From Ruegeria_C sp041537925 (GTDB lineage: Bacteria > Pseudomonadota > Alphaproteobacteria > Rhodobacterales > Rhodobacteraceae): a stretch of 64,000 bases of DNA. The notes under the pieces were generated by a model that was given only the letters and a program-made list of their open reading frames with translations, was not told where the DNA came from and made no database searches. The stretch's first letter is position 1. The number at the start of each line of letters is the position of its first letter. The position numbers and the translations under genes are program-made. Shown piece by piece: positions 33,078 through 41,995 of the stretch. The stretch lies in the NCBI RefSeq assembly GCF_041537925.1, contig NZ_JBGOSH010000004.1, forward strand, positions 372,001 to 436,000, in the 5' to 3' direction.

Positions 33078-34392
33078 CTCTTGCAGCCTTGATGTAAGTC
33101 ATTGGGTTCGTGGGCCTGCCATTGACACGCACTTCATAGTGCAGATGCGTGCCGGTCGACCGTCCGGTGCTACCCATATCAGCTATGTGATCGCCGCGCG
33201 AGACCCTTTGGCCGACCTTCACGCGGATCTTAGTGTTATGAGCGTAAAGTGTCTCAATGCCGAATTCATGCTTGATCTTGACCAGCCGCCCAAAGCCCGA
33301 TTGCCAACCTGCATGGCTGACCACACCGTCGGCGGTGGCAAAGATATCAGTGCCATGCGCACCCGCGAAATCCGAGCCGTTATGCATCCGGCGACCGCCG
33401 GTCTTGGGGTCGCGCCGCGTGCCGAACCCGCTGGTATAGCGCACGGCGGCACGGACCGGGCTTGCAAAGGGCGCTTTCTGTGCGGCGATGCGATAAAGGT
33501 TCAGCTGATCCATCTGCTGGAGCAGGCGATTGGCGCGGATCTCGTCGGGCGAAATTTCTTCACCGCGTGTGCTGAAGGACAAAGGGGTCAGCGGACCGCC
33601 GACGCCGCTATAGCCGCGCCGCACCTGCTCGATAATCCGGTCGGTGGGCATCCCGGCGCTGCGGAACATCTTGTCCAGCGGTTCGACCGAGATCACCATC
33701 GCTTCTTCCAGTTGCCGGAAGATCTGTTCGTTCTGCTCGCGCATTAGCGAGATTTCCAGTTCCAGCGCGTCGCGCGCCTCCAGCGCCGATTGCGCATCGG
33801 CCAGGATCTGGTCGCGTTCCGCCGCCGTCCGGTTGAGTGCGTCGGCGATCAGGTCCATCTGCGCGGGCGCGGCGGTTGCAACGTCCTGCTCAGCGCCATT
33901 TTCGGCCTCAAGCTTTACTTGCGCCAACGTGGCGCGCGCTGTTTCGCGTTCTTTCATCGCGGTGCGCAGAGTGGTCTGGATCACCTCGATCCCGGTCTCC
34001 AGCTCGTTGCGGCGGATTTCCGAGTTCAGCAATTCCGATTGCATGGCCGAGACCTGCGCCAGAGCCGCATTGAATCGCTCCTGCGCGGCCAGCGCCTCTT
34101 CGGCGCGGGCATCGCGTTCGCCCGACAGCGCGTTAAGGCGGTCCTGATAGGTGACCTGGTCGCGGCGCGCCTGTTCGCGGAAATTGCCCGAGCCGATGCT
34201 GTCCATCAACAGGATCGCGGTGGCCACGATGGTCCAGGCCACAAGCGCCGAGGCACCGGCAAAAGCCATCAGCTGGGTTTCGGGTCGGAGACGGATGAAC
34301 CGGGTGTCGCTGTCGGATTTGAGAAAAACGCGTCTTTCTGGAAAGCGCCGTTCCAGAAACGCATGAATTTTGATCGCCAGCCGAGTTCGCAC
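33067..34392 (-). CDS. M23 family metallopeptidase, bactofilin partner
   Basis: A 441-residue membrane-anchored endopeptidase. Order: cytoplasmic Arg-rich start, one membrane segment (LMAFAGASALVAWTIVATAILLM, about residues 43-65), a long periplasmic coiled coil (about 80-230), then the LytM/M23 domain with metal His and Asp in RRMHNGSDFAGAHGTDIFATADGVV and THLHYEVRVNGRPTNP. The ATG-less start is a GTG with AGGGAC before it; a TTG at 34416 is an alternative. Overlap with the bactofilin matches the known bactofilin/M23 partnership in cell-wall growth. Confidence 0.9.
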   Translation of the reverse strand: MRTRLAIKIHAFLERRFPERRVFLKSDSDTRFIRLRPETQLMAFAGASALVAWTIVATAILLMDSIGSGNFREQARRDQVTYQDRLNALSGERDARAEEALAAQERFNAALAQVSAMQSELLNSEIRRNELETGIEVIQTTLRTAMKERETARATLAQVKLEAENGAEQDVATAAPAQMDLIADALNRTAAERDQILADAQSALEARDALELEISLMREQNEQIFRQLEEAMVISVEPLDKMFRSAGMPTDRIIEQVRRGYSGVGGPLTPLSFSTRGEEISPDEIRANRLLQQMDQLNLYRIAAQKAPFASPVRAAVRYTSGFGTRRDPKTGGRRMHNGSDFAGAHGTDIFATADGVVSHAGWQSGFGRLVKIKHEFGIETLYAHNTKIRVKVGQRVSRGDHIADMGSTGRSTGTHLHYEVRVNGRPTNPMTYIKAARDVF

Positions 34393-34456
34393 GCGTATGT
34401 CCCTGTCTGCCCCCAAAGGCGGCCCATCGGTTTGGTCCTGCGGGCCTTGGTGCGAC

Positions 34457-34485
34457 TGAATAGCCAGATGTTAACATTTGGGCAA
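34457..34485 (-). promoter_or_regulatory. Candidate promoter for the M23-bactofilin operon
   Basis: On the minus strand, TTGCCC (34480-34485) and TATTCA (34457-34462) are 17 bases apart, about 65 bases before the GTG start of the M23 gene. Pattern-based. Confidence 0.35.
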
Positions 34486-34574
34486 GCGCGGCGCTTTGCG
34501 GATGGTATCAAAGCGGGACTTCCCGCCGCCCTTGCGCGGAAAATCGCCGATCATATGGCCCTATTTGGGCTATG

Positions 34575-35426
34575 TCAGCGTAGATAGGCCGGATACTCCT
34601 CGGCCAGGGGCCAGTAAAAGTCTGGCGGCAAACCGGCTTCGGCGCGTTTTTCCTCGTTGAACGGGGGCTTCAATCCGCCCTTGAAATACTGCCTGACGAG
34701 CGCATGAAAAACCTCTTTTGGGTCGCTATCGGCCCGTCCGCAGCAGAAATTGAACCATTTGGCCCCGTAGGCCACATGGCTGACCTCTTCGGCATAAATG
34801 GTTCTGAGGCTTTCCACCGCTTCGCTTTCACCGGCTTTCTCGAAGATGGCGATCATCCCCGGCGTGACGTCCAGACCGCGCGCCTCCAGCACCATGGGCA
34901 CGATGGCCAGCCGTCCGTGCAGGTCATCGGCGGTGTCCGTCGCGGCCCGCCACATGCCGTGATGGGCGGGCAGGTCGCCATAGAAACTCTCCATGTTTTC
35001 AAGGCAGTCACACATGAGATTGAAGTGCTTTGCCTCGTCATCCGCGGCCTTGACCCAGTCGTCATAAAACCCTGTTGGCATTGGTGTGTCTGCAAACCGC
35101 GCAATGATGTCCCAGTGCAGATCGACCGCGTTAAGCTCGATATGGGCGACCGCGTGCAACAGCGCAATCCGCCCGGCGGGTGATCCCGGTTTGCGTTTCG
35201 GCACGTCGCGCGGGCTTAGCAATTCGGGGCGGGCGGGTCGCGCGGGATGATCCGGCGGGGCTGCGGTGCCAAGCGGAATGTTCTCGCCTGCATCGCGTGC
35301 CGCTTTCCAGGTTGCGGCATGGGTGCGCGATTTGGCGGCCTTGGCGCGGCCTTCCGCCGTGGATAGCACGTCGACTGCCATCGCGCTCAGCGTGTGCGGG
35401 GCAAATTTCTCGGGGGCATCGGTCAC
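34575..35426 (-). CDS. DUF455 ferritin-like protein
   Basis: A 283-residue DUF455 protein, ferritin-like four-helix fold related to the tRNA hydroxylase MiaE. Iron ligands are likely the Glu/His of HAVAHIELNAVDLHWDI, DDEAKHFNLM and YAEEVSHVAYGAKWF (the repeated ExxH). The substrate is unknown. It is divergent from the RTX gene, with about 200 bases between, and is upstream of the M23 operon on the same strand, separated by 180 bases. Confidence 0.9.
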   Translation of the reverse strand: MTDAPEKFAPHTLSAMAVDVLSTAEGRAKAAKSRTHAATWKAARDAGENIPLGTAAPPDHPARPARPELLSPRDVPKRKPGSPAGRIALLHAVAHIELNAVDLHWDIIARFADTPMPTGFYDDWVKAADDEAKHFNLMCDCLENMESFYGDLPAHHGMWRAATDTADDLHGRLAIVPMVLEARGLDVTPGMIAIFEKAGESEAVESLRTIYAEEVSHVAYGAKWFNFCCGRADSDPKEVFHALVRQYFKGGLKPPFNEEKRAEAGLPPDFYWPLAEEYPAYLR

Positions 35427-35629
35427 GGCGTAGGGTGCTCCGGCGTCATTCTGAAACAGGTTAGTGCCCGGCTATCAAATGAGGGCTGGTGACACCAGCC
35501 TATCCGCAGGTCAGCGCTGCTCGCAGGTGCAATGGGCTGCTGGACAACCCGTCTTTTCGACCCTGGTACACCCTCGAAACTCAGCATTCCTGCCAGGCGA
35601 CCCCGTCAATTCAGAACGGAGGCCTGCGC

Positions 35630-37021
35630 GTGGCACGGCTTGTTTCCCGCACCCCCAACGGCATTCTGGCGGGCGATCAGCGGAAGGATCAGATCCTTCT
35701 TCTTCAGGACATCGATGGCGATCTGGCCTATCTGAACGACCTGACCGGGGCGGCGGTGGATGTGATCTACCGGATCGAGGACAAGAATTGTGATGACCGC
35801 ATCCAGGGGGATGAGGTCGTCAACTCCATTTCCGACGACATGAATTTCGGCGCGCTGGTGGACATCGCCAGCACGGTGGCGGTGGATAGGGCCCTTTATT
35901 CGCTGACCTGGTTCCCGTCATCGGGAGAGGTTCTGAAGGTATATCGTCTGGATGATCTGGACGGGTCGGGCCAGATCGACGATCTGGGCGAGGCAACCGA
36001 GGTGAGGAACGCCAACCAGATGCCCGACGGGGTGGCGGCAGAGATCGGGGTCTCCATCACTGCGGATGAGGATGGCAACCTGACGCTGGATGGCAACAAC
36101 TTTGCCGGTGAGGGCAATGTTATCCGCCTGAGTGATACCAATGGGGATGGCGACTACTTCGACGAGGGCGAAACCGCGCTCTTTGGCTCCAGCATTTATG
36201 ACGACCAGTTGACCCGCCCCCGCGCGCTGGAAACCTACGAAGGCAAGGCGCAGGTCACTGCCGGGTCAGCCGGCGCGGGCAACCACTTCTCGGTCTTTCT
36301 CGATCAGGACCCCAACACGCCTTATGCAAGCAGCGAAAACGTGGTGGGGCAGTTGGGCAATGGCCCCACCGGGTTCGACATCAAGACGCCACTCGCGGTC
36401 GAGATGCCCGGAGGTTTTGACGGCACGATCCTGTCGGTTTCAGCGGGTCTGTTGCACACCACCTTCCTGGCCGAGGGCGACAGGTCCAGCTTCAACTTCT
36501 CCACAGAAGAGACCCTGTCGCTGGCAACCGTGGGCAAGGGCAGTTTTGGGGATGACCTGCTGCGCGCGGGTGCGGGGGATGACCAGCTCAATGGGCGCTG
36601 GGGTGGCGACATCGTCTCGGGCGGGGCCGGAGATGACCTGTTGAATGGCGGCTTTGGCGATGATCTGCTCAATGGCGGTGCGAGTAATGACCGGGTGCCT
36701 GGCGGGTTCGGAGTTGATGCGCTGGCCGGTGGCGAGGGCGAGGACGTGCTGTTCGGTGGCTTGGGCCGCGACAGCTTTGTCTTTAACGGCGGACATGACG
36801 TGCTCCGCGACTTCGTTTTCGGGTTCGAGTTCATGTGGTGGAGCCTGTCGGGCGACAAGATCACGCTCGATATTGCGGGCGTCGACAGCTTTGCCGACGT
36901 GCTGGCCTCGGCCTCGCAGGTTGGGCACCACACCCGTCTGGAGTTCAGCGAAGATGACAGCCTGTTGTTGCGTAATGTCTGCGTGGCAGAGCTGGACAGC
37001 GACGATTTCGCCTTCGTCTGA
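35630..37021 (+). CDS. RTX-type secreted calcium-binding protein
   Basis: A 463-residue acidic protein with no signal peptide, as for type I secretion. Three calcium-loop-like stretches (DKNCDDRIQGDE at about residue 51, DLDGSGQIDDLGE and DTNGDGDYFDEGE) come first. RTX nonapeptides follow at about 302-383 (GDDLLRAGAGDDQLNG, GGAGDDLLNGGFGDDLLNGG and relatives). The acidic C-terminus would be the secretion signal. The opening extends to 35489, but GGAGG at 35618-35622, seven bases before this GTG, decides the start. No type I secretion genes are near. A 19-bp perfect hairpin follows the stop. Confidence 0.85.
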   Translation: MARLVSRTPNGILAGDQRKDQILLLQDIDGDLAYLNDLTGAAVDVIYRIEDKNCDDRIQGDEVVNSISDDMNFGALVDIASTVAVDRALYSLTWFPSSGEVLKVYRLDDLDGSGQIDDLGEATEVRNANQMPDGVAAEIGVSITADEDGNLTLDGNNFAGEGNVIRLSDTNGDGDYFDEGETALFGSSIYDDQLTRPRALETYEGKAQVTAGSAGAGNHFSVFLDQDPNTPYASSENVVGQLGNGPTGFDIKTPLAVEMPGGFDGTILSVSAGLLHTTFLAEGDRSSFNFSTEETLSLATVGKGSFGDDLLRAGAGDDQLNGRWGGDIVSGGAGDDLLNGGFGDDLLNGGASNDRVPGGFGVDALAGGEGEDVLFGGLGRDSFVFNGGHDVLRDFVFGFEFMWWSLSGDKITLDIAGVDSFADVLASASQVGHHTRLEFSEDDSLLLRNVCVAELDSDDFAFV

Positions 37022-37065
37022 CATAGGCACCCCGGGCGCTTATGCGAGCGCCCGGGGTGCCTATG
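37022..37065. terminator. Perfect 19-bp inverted repeat after the RTX gene
   Basis: CATAGGCACCCCGGGCGCT (37022-37040) and its exact reverse complement (37047-37065) are separated by 6 bases, starting at the base after the RTX stop codon. There is no T tract. The converging minus-strand gene ends at 37099, so it may stop both transcripts or protect message ends. Confidence 0.6.
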
Positions 37066-37098
37066 ACACTCGCAGTTGCGCCAAAGTTGCCCGGTCTC

Positions 37099-37605
37099 TC
37101 AGGACACCACGTACAACACGGGTTTGGTGCGGTGTTGCGGAGCCGGGGTCGCACCTGATGGAAACCGTTGTGCGAAATCGAGGCCGGTCCGGATAACGTC
37201 CGGGTCCATCCGGCCAAGCGTCAGGGTTTCGACTGCATCCCTGGCGGCGGGTGTGTCATCACGGCGCATGAAATGCAGCACGTACAGGAGTGCTGCTTCG
37301 TCTTGTGTGACCCAGTCCCTGCTTTCAACGCAGAACGGGTCGTTGAAGTCGATGCTATCGGTGCGGCTGCGCAGAACGGCCTTGAGGTATTTCGCAAGCC
37401 GGTGCGCTGCGGGAAAGCCAATATTGTCGCCCCAGCGTTCGGCGGCGATGGAATAGGCGATGTGCCAGGTCTGCGTTTCGGGACTGCGGAAGCTGACCAG
37501 CAGGTGGCGCGTCACGGACAGTATTCCGGTCTCGAACGGATCGAAGCCGAGATCGCCCGGCCTCTGCATCTCAGGCTTGGTCTGCGGGGTCGGTATCGCG
37601 CTCAT
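37099..37605 (-). CDS. Unrecognised 168-residue protein
   Basis: Unknown function. It has an aromatic N-terminal part (ETGILSVTRHLLVSFRSPETQTWHIAYSIAAERWGDNIGFPAAHRLAKYLKAVLRSR) and a C-terminal part EAALLYVLHFMRRDDTPAARDAVETLTLGRMDPDVIRTGLDF. No signal peptide, membrane span or catalytic motif is clear. The start overlaps the stop of the small gene upstream (ATGA), so the pair form an operon. Confidence 0.75.
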   Translation of the reverse strand: MSAIPTPQTKPEMQRPGDLGFDPFETGILSVTRHLLVSFRSPETQTWHIAYSIAAERWGDNIGFPAAHRLAKYLKAVLRSRTDSIDFNDPFCVESRDWVTQDEAALLYVLHFMRRDDTPAARDAVETLTLGRMDPDVIRTGLDFAQRFPSGATPAPQHRTKPVLYVVS

Positions 37606-37823
37606 CCTGCCGACCTCGTCAATTCTTCCCCACTCGGTAGCAGGCGCACGACGTTTTGCGGCAGCGAGCCTTGCGTCTGCTCACGCTCTGGTCGGGGCGA
37701 AGCTGCCCGCGCTGGAAAGCGCAGATCCGCTTCCATGGCGTCGCGCAGTCTCGGGTTCAGGGCAACTCCGAACTGGCGCGCAAGCCTGTCGGTTGTCAGC
37801 AGATCAGTCATCAAAGTGTTCAT
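37602..37823 (-). CDS. Unrecognised 73-residue protein
   Basis: A small Arg-rich protein, MNTLMTDLLTTDRLARQFGVALNPRLRDAMEADL, with a disordered tail. A longer opening to 37874 exists, but the ATG at 37823 is the better family-like start and only weak ribosome binding is seen for either. It is coupled by a 4-base overlap to the next gene. A palindrome about 130 bases upstream may control both. Confidence 0.6.
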   Translation of the reverse strand: MNTLMTDLLTTDRLARQFGVALNPRLRDAMEADLRFPARAASPRPEREQTQGSLPQNVVRLLPSGEELTRSAG

Positions 37824-37954
37824 GTCCCGGCGTCCATAGTAACTGTTCAACGCGCTGCACCCGGTGTTTCGCATGGAAAAAGCGGACAGCGCATCGAAAC
37901 TGTGTGGAATATGGCCGGGCTTGACCCCAAGGAAATCTGACTGAGCCGGGTGTT

Positions 37955-37975
37955 ACATGACAAAAATAGTCATGT
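37955..37975. promoter_or_regulatory. Palindrome upstream of the small-gene pair
   Basis: ACATGAC (37955-37961) and GTCATGT (37969-37975) are 7-bp perfect arms around AAAAATA, 21 bases in all. It lies in the 238-base gap between the minus-strand unknown pair and bcp. It looks like a homodimer site of unknown regulator. Confidence 0.4.
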
Positions 37976-38061
37976 TTTGCAAGCCGAGTCGGGGATGTTA
38001 CCAAAGCGACACTGCGGCATATTGGAATCCCGCCATTTGAACCCTGCGGACATGAGGGGGC

Positions 38062-38523
38062 TCAGAAGTCTTTGACCGCCTGCAGCACCTCCTCCACATG
38101 GCCGGGGACCTTTACCTTGCGCCAGATGTGGGCGATGCGGCCTGCGGCGTCGATCAGGTAGGTCGCGCGTTCGATTCCCATCGATTTGCGCCCATACATG
38201 TTCTTTTCCACCCAGACGCCATATTGCTCGCAGACATCGGACTCCGCGTCCGACAGCATCGTGGTGGTCAACCCGTGTTTGGCGACAAACTTGTCATGCT
38301 TGGCGACGGTATCCCGGGAAATGCCCAGAACATGCGCACCGGCATCGGAAAAAGCCTGCAACTGCTCGGAAAAGCCGATGGATTCCTTGGTGCAGCCCGG
38401 CGTATCATCGCGGGGATAGAAGAACAGGACAACCTTGGTGCCGCGCAGGTCAGACAGCGTGACCTCGCCACCCCCATCGCGGGGCAGGGTAAAGTCCGGG
38501 GCGGTATCGGAAAGATCGGGCAT
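38062..38523 (-). CDS. bcp: Thioredoxin-dependent thiol peroxidase (Bcp/PrxQ)
   Basis: A 153-residue peroxiredoxin that reduces peroxides with thioredoxin. It starts DTAPDFTLPRDGGGEVTLSDLRGTKVVLFFYPRDDTPGCTKESIGFSE, with the peroxidatic Cys in TPGC. The usual second Cys five residues later (C-TKE-x-C) is absent (TKES), so a 1-Cys or other-partner mechanism is possible. It is divergent from the large AsmA-like gene with 55 bases between them. Confidence 0.95.
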   Translation of the reverse strand: MPDLSDTAPDFTLPRDGGGEVTLSDLRGTKVVLFFYPRDDTPGCTKESIGFSEQLQAFSDAGAHVLGISRDTVAKHDKFVAKHGLTTTMLSDAESDVCEQYGVWVEKNMYGRKSMGIERATYLIDAAGRIAHIWRKVKVPGHVEEVLQAVKDF

Positions 38524-38578
38524 AGATGTACTCCGGCAGGAAAATTGTGACAGACAATCGGCATATTAGGCCGCCAAA

Positions 38579-41500
38579 GTGAAGCGGAAAGGCGTGACGG
38601 ACAAAAAGAACACCCCTCCCGGCGTGAAACGTCGCCGCTCGCGTGCGGCGCATGTCTCGATCTGGTCGATGCGGGGCTTTCTGCTTCTGGTCCTGCTGGC
38701 CGGGTTTACCGCGATCGTCACTGTGGGCCGCAACCTGGACGCGCCGGACTGGCTCCGGCAGCGGGTCGAGATGCGGCTGGAACGCGCGCTGGGCGGCGCG
38801 CAGGTGGAGTTCGGCCAGGTCAGCTTCGTGATGGACCAGGGCTGGCGTCCGCGCCTGCGCCTGCGCGACGTGACGCTGACCGCCGCCGACGGCACGCCGA
38901 TCGCTCGGCTGGCCGACACCCAGGCCAGCCTTGCCATGCGGCCGCTGCTGCGTGGCAGGGTGCAACCCAAGCGGATCGCGCTGGACGGGTTGTTCGTTTT
39001 GCTGCGGCGCGATGTCGAGGGCAATTTCGCGCTGACCTTCGGCGATGGTGCGGCACCACTTGAACGCGCGCCGAATCTGTCCGGGCTGATCGAACAATTC
39101 GACGATATATTCGAGCTGCCGCAGCTGTCCTCGCTGGTCTCGGTTGATATGAACGGGCTGACACTGGGCTATGAGGACGCCCGCCATGGCCGCGCCTGGA
39201 CGCTGGATGGCGGGCGCATTCAAGTCTATCGCACTGATGACGTGCTGCGCATGGCAACCAGTTTCTCGCTGCTGGGCGGGCGCGACTATGCCAGCAGCAT
39301 CGAGGCCAACTACACCAGCAGTATCGGCTCGCGCGAGGCGTCTTTCGGCATCTCGATCAGCGATCTGGCCTCCGAGGATATCGCGGTGCAGAGCGTAGCA
39401 CTGGCCTGGCTGGAAGTGCTGCGTGCGCCCATATCCGGTTCCCTGCGCGGCGGCATCAATGCTGCGGGCGTGTTGCAGCCGGTCTCGGCGACGCTGCAGA
39501 TCGGCGAGGGTGTGGTGCAACCCACCAACGAGACCCGCCCGATCCCGTTCCGCCATGCGCGCACCTATTTCACCTATGATCCCGGCGCGCAGGTACTGCG
39601 CTTTGACGAAATGGCGGTCGACAGCGCCTGGGGGATGGCCTCGGGCGTGGGCACCGCCTATCTGAACGGCGCCGACCGTGGAGAGCTGGACAGTATCGAG
39701 GCGCAGTTCCGGTTGAGCGGCCTTCAGGTCAATCCCAAAGACGTTTACGTCGAGCCGCTGCAGCTGGATGCGGCGGATCTGGATTTCCGGCTTGATCTCA
39801 GCCCGTTCCGACTGCGTCTGGGCCAGATGAACATCTACCATGAGGACCGCAACCTGCACCTGCGCGGCGATCTGGCTGCCGCACCTGAGGGTTGGGACTT
39901 GTCGGTGGATGGCACGCTGGACCGGCTCACGCCGCAGCAATTGCTGCATTATTGGCCCGAGGGGCTGGCGGTGAAGCCGCGTAAATGGGTCACCGAAAAC
40001 CTGCGCGCGGGTCAGGTCACCGACGCCGAACTGGCGCTGCGGTTGCGTCCCGATCAGCTGCCAGACATCTATGCGGGTTTCGATTTCGATAAGGCAGAAG
40101 TGAAATTCGCGCGCCATCTGCCGCCATTGACGCAGGCGCGTGGGCGGGCCGACCTGTTCGGGCGGCGCTTTACCGTTACCGCCAGCGCCGGGCAGGTCGT
40201 CAGTGATGCGGGCGCGGTGATCGATGCCGCCGGATCTTCGTTCATCATTCCCGATATCGGGATCAAGAAAGCGGCACCCGGCATCGCGCGGCTGTCGGCG
40301 CGCGGTCCGGTGACCGGCGCGCTGTCACTGCTGAACCGGCCGCCGCTGACGCTGATGGACAAGGCCAAGCTGCCGGTCGATGCGGTGCAGGGCGATTTCG
40401 AAATGACCGGCACGCTGGCCCTGCCTCTGAAGGACAAGGTGAAACTGCCGGATATGGAATTTCACTTTGCCGGTACAGTTACCGATGGCGCAAGCGATGT
40501 TCTGGTGCCGGGGCAACCGGTCAGCGCCGCCTCCCTGGTGCTGACCGGGGATCAGACCGGTGTCAGCCTGTCCGGCCCGGCGCGTTTCGGCGCGGTGCCG
40601 ATGCAGATCGACTGGCGCCAGCCGATCGGCAAGGGACCCGAGACGCGCAGCCGTCTGACCGGCTGGATCGAGTTGTCGCGCGCATTGTTGGACGAATTGA
40701 ACGCGGGCCTGCCGGACAGCATGGTCGGCGGCAAGGGGCGGGCGGATATCGTCTTTGAGGTCGGTGGCGGTACGCCGCCGGAACTGGCCGTCACATCCGA
40801 CTTGGTCGGCGTGGTGCTGGCGATCCCGGAACTGGGCTGGCGCAAGCCCGCCGGCACGGCGGGCAGACTCGAGCTCAACACCGTGCCCAAACCGGGCGCG
40901 GATATCGACCGGATCGCGCTGCAGGCCTCCGGGCTGCGTGCCACCGGGCAGATCAGTTTCGGCGATGACAAACAGTTCGAGCGCGCGCGTTTCAGCAGTT
41001 TCGAGTTGCGCAACTGGATCGCGGCGCCAGTTGAGTTGATCGGGCGCGGGCGCGGTGCCCCTGATATCCGCCTGCTTGGCGGTCGGGTTGACATGCGCAA
41101 TGCCACCTTCGGGGGCGCTGATGCGGGTGGTGGTAGCAGCAGCGGTAGCGGGCCACGCATTCTGGCCAATCTGGACCGGTTGCAGATCACCGACAGCATC
41201 GCGCTGACCGGGTTCCGGGGCGAGTTTGTCACCGGTGGCGGCCCAAGCGGCAACTTCACCGCCGCCATCAATGGTGGCACGCCGATCAGCGGGCAGGTGC
41301 TGCGCCGGGGTGGGCGCAGCGGGTTCTTCCTGCAATCCAACGACGCGGGCGGTGTGTTCCGCTCGGCGCAATTGCTCACCCAGGCGCGCGGCGGCACTTT
41401 CCGGCTGACGCTGGAACCGGTCGAAAGTGCGGGGCATTACGACGGACAACTGCGCGTGCGCAACACAAGGATCAAGGATGCGCCGGCCATGGCCGCATTG

Positions 41501-41959
41501 TTGAACGCGATCAGCGTCGTCGGGCTGATTGACGAGATGTCGGGGCAGGGCATCCAGTTTTCCTCGATGGATGGAAGGTTTCGGCTAACACCCACCGAGG
41601 TGATTGTGCTGGAAGGCAGTGCCGTTGGCCCCTCAATGGGTATCTCGGTCGATGGCCGGGTCGACACCGAACGGCGTTGGCTAAACCTGCGCGGGGTGAT
41701 TTCCCCGGTCTATCTGCTCAATGCCGTTGGCAGGGTGATCAGCCGCAGCGGTGAGGGCCTGATCGGGTTCAATTACACGCTCACCGGACCGTTGACCGAC
41801 CCGCGGGTGGGTGTGAACCCGCTTTCTGCGCTGACACCCGGCATTCTGCGCGACATCTTCCGGGGCGAGCCGCGCCCAACCGTGCCGGGCGAAGAGCGGA
41901 CCCGTCCGAAGGAAACGTCGCGCGATTCGCTCACCAAACGCCAAGGCGAAGATCGCTAG
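38579..41959 (+). CDS. AsmA/YhdP-like giant envelope protein (DUF3971)
   Basis: A 1126-residue inner-membrane-anchored, mostly periplasmic protein. One membrane segment (SMRGFLLLVLLAGFTAIVTVG, about residues 30-50) follows a basic tail (KRRRSR). The rest is long beta-rich repeats of the AsmA/TamB/YhdP bridge-like type, with DUF3971 around the middle and an AsmA-like end (VVGLIDEMSGQGIQFSSMDGRFRLTPTEVIVLEGSAVGPSMGISVDGRVD). Such proteins form lipid-carrying grooves for outer-membrane phospholipid transport. The GTG start at 38579 is uncertain; a GTG five codons later is possible. queA follows 36 bases after the stop. Confidence 0.88.
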   Translation: MKRKGVTDKKNTPPGVKRRRSRAAHVSIWSMRGFLLLVLLAGFTAIVTVGRNLDAPDWLRQRVEMRLERALGGAQVEFGQVSFVMDQGWRPRLRLRDVTLTAADGTPIARLADTQASLAMRPLLRGRVQPKRIALDGLFVLLRRDVEGNFALTFGDGAAPLERAPNLSGLIEQFDDIFELPQLSSLVSVDMNGLTLGYEDARHGRAWTLDGGRIQVYRTDDVLRMATSFSLLGGRDYASSIEANYTSSIGSREASFGISISDLASEDIAVQSVALAWLEVLRAPISGSLRGGINAAGVLQPVSATLQIGEGVVQPTNETRPIPFRHARTYFTYDPGAQVLRFDEMAVDSAWGMASGVGTAYLNGADRGELDSIEAQFRLSGLQVNPKDVYVEPLQLDAADLDFRLDLSPFRLRLGQMNIYHEDRNLHLRGDLAAAPEGWDLSVDGTLDRLTPQQLLHYWPEGLAVKPRKWVTENLRAGQVTDAELALRLRPDQLPDIYAGFDFDKAEVKFARHLPPLTQARGRADLFGRRFTVTASAGQVVSDAGAVIDAAGSSFIIPDIGIKKAAPGIARLSARGPVTGALSLLNRPPLTLMDKAKLPVDAVQGDFEMTGTLALPLKDKVKLPDMEFHFAGTVTDGASDVLVPGQPVSAASLVLTGDQTGVSLSGPARFGAVPMQIDWRQPIGKGPETRSRLTGWIELSRALLDELNAGLPDSMVGGKGRADIVFEVGGGTPPELAVTSDLVGVVLAIPELGWRKPAGTAGRLELNTVPKPGADIDRIALQASGLRATGQISFGDDKQFERARFSSFELRNWIAAPVELIGRGRGAPDIRLLGGRVDMRNATFGGADAGGGSSSGSGPRILANLDRLQITDSIALTGFRGEFVTGGGPSGNFTAAINGGTPISGQVLRRGGRSGFFLQSNDAGGVFRSAQLLTQARGGTFRLTLEPVESAGHYDGQLRVRNTRIKDAPAMAALLNAISVVGLIDEMSGQGIQFSSMDGRFRLTPTEVIVLEGSAVGPSMGISVDGRVDTERRWLNLRGVISPVYLLNAVGRVISRSGEGLIGFNYTLTGPLTDPRVGVNPLSALTPGILRDIFRGEPRPTVPGEERTRPKETSRDSLTKRQGEDR

Positions 41960-41995
41960 TTTCCATTCGCGCGGCACCGCCTTATAGGGCGGCTC

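Noticed and set aside
35489..35629. 47-codon N-terminal extension of the RTX protein
   Set aside because: Composition is unlike the rest, and GGAGG at 35618-35622 places the start at GTG 35630.
36540..36780. Repeats in the RTX gene as a CRISPR or DNA repeat array
   Set aside because: They are imperfect nine-codon protein repeats in an open frame, not direct repeats with spacers.
38450..40117. A 555-codon minus-strand frame across the AsmA-like gene
   Set aside because: Same reasoning: the plus strand has clear domains and this one has none.
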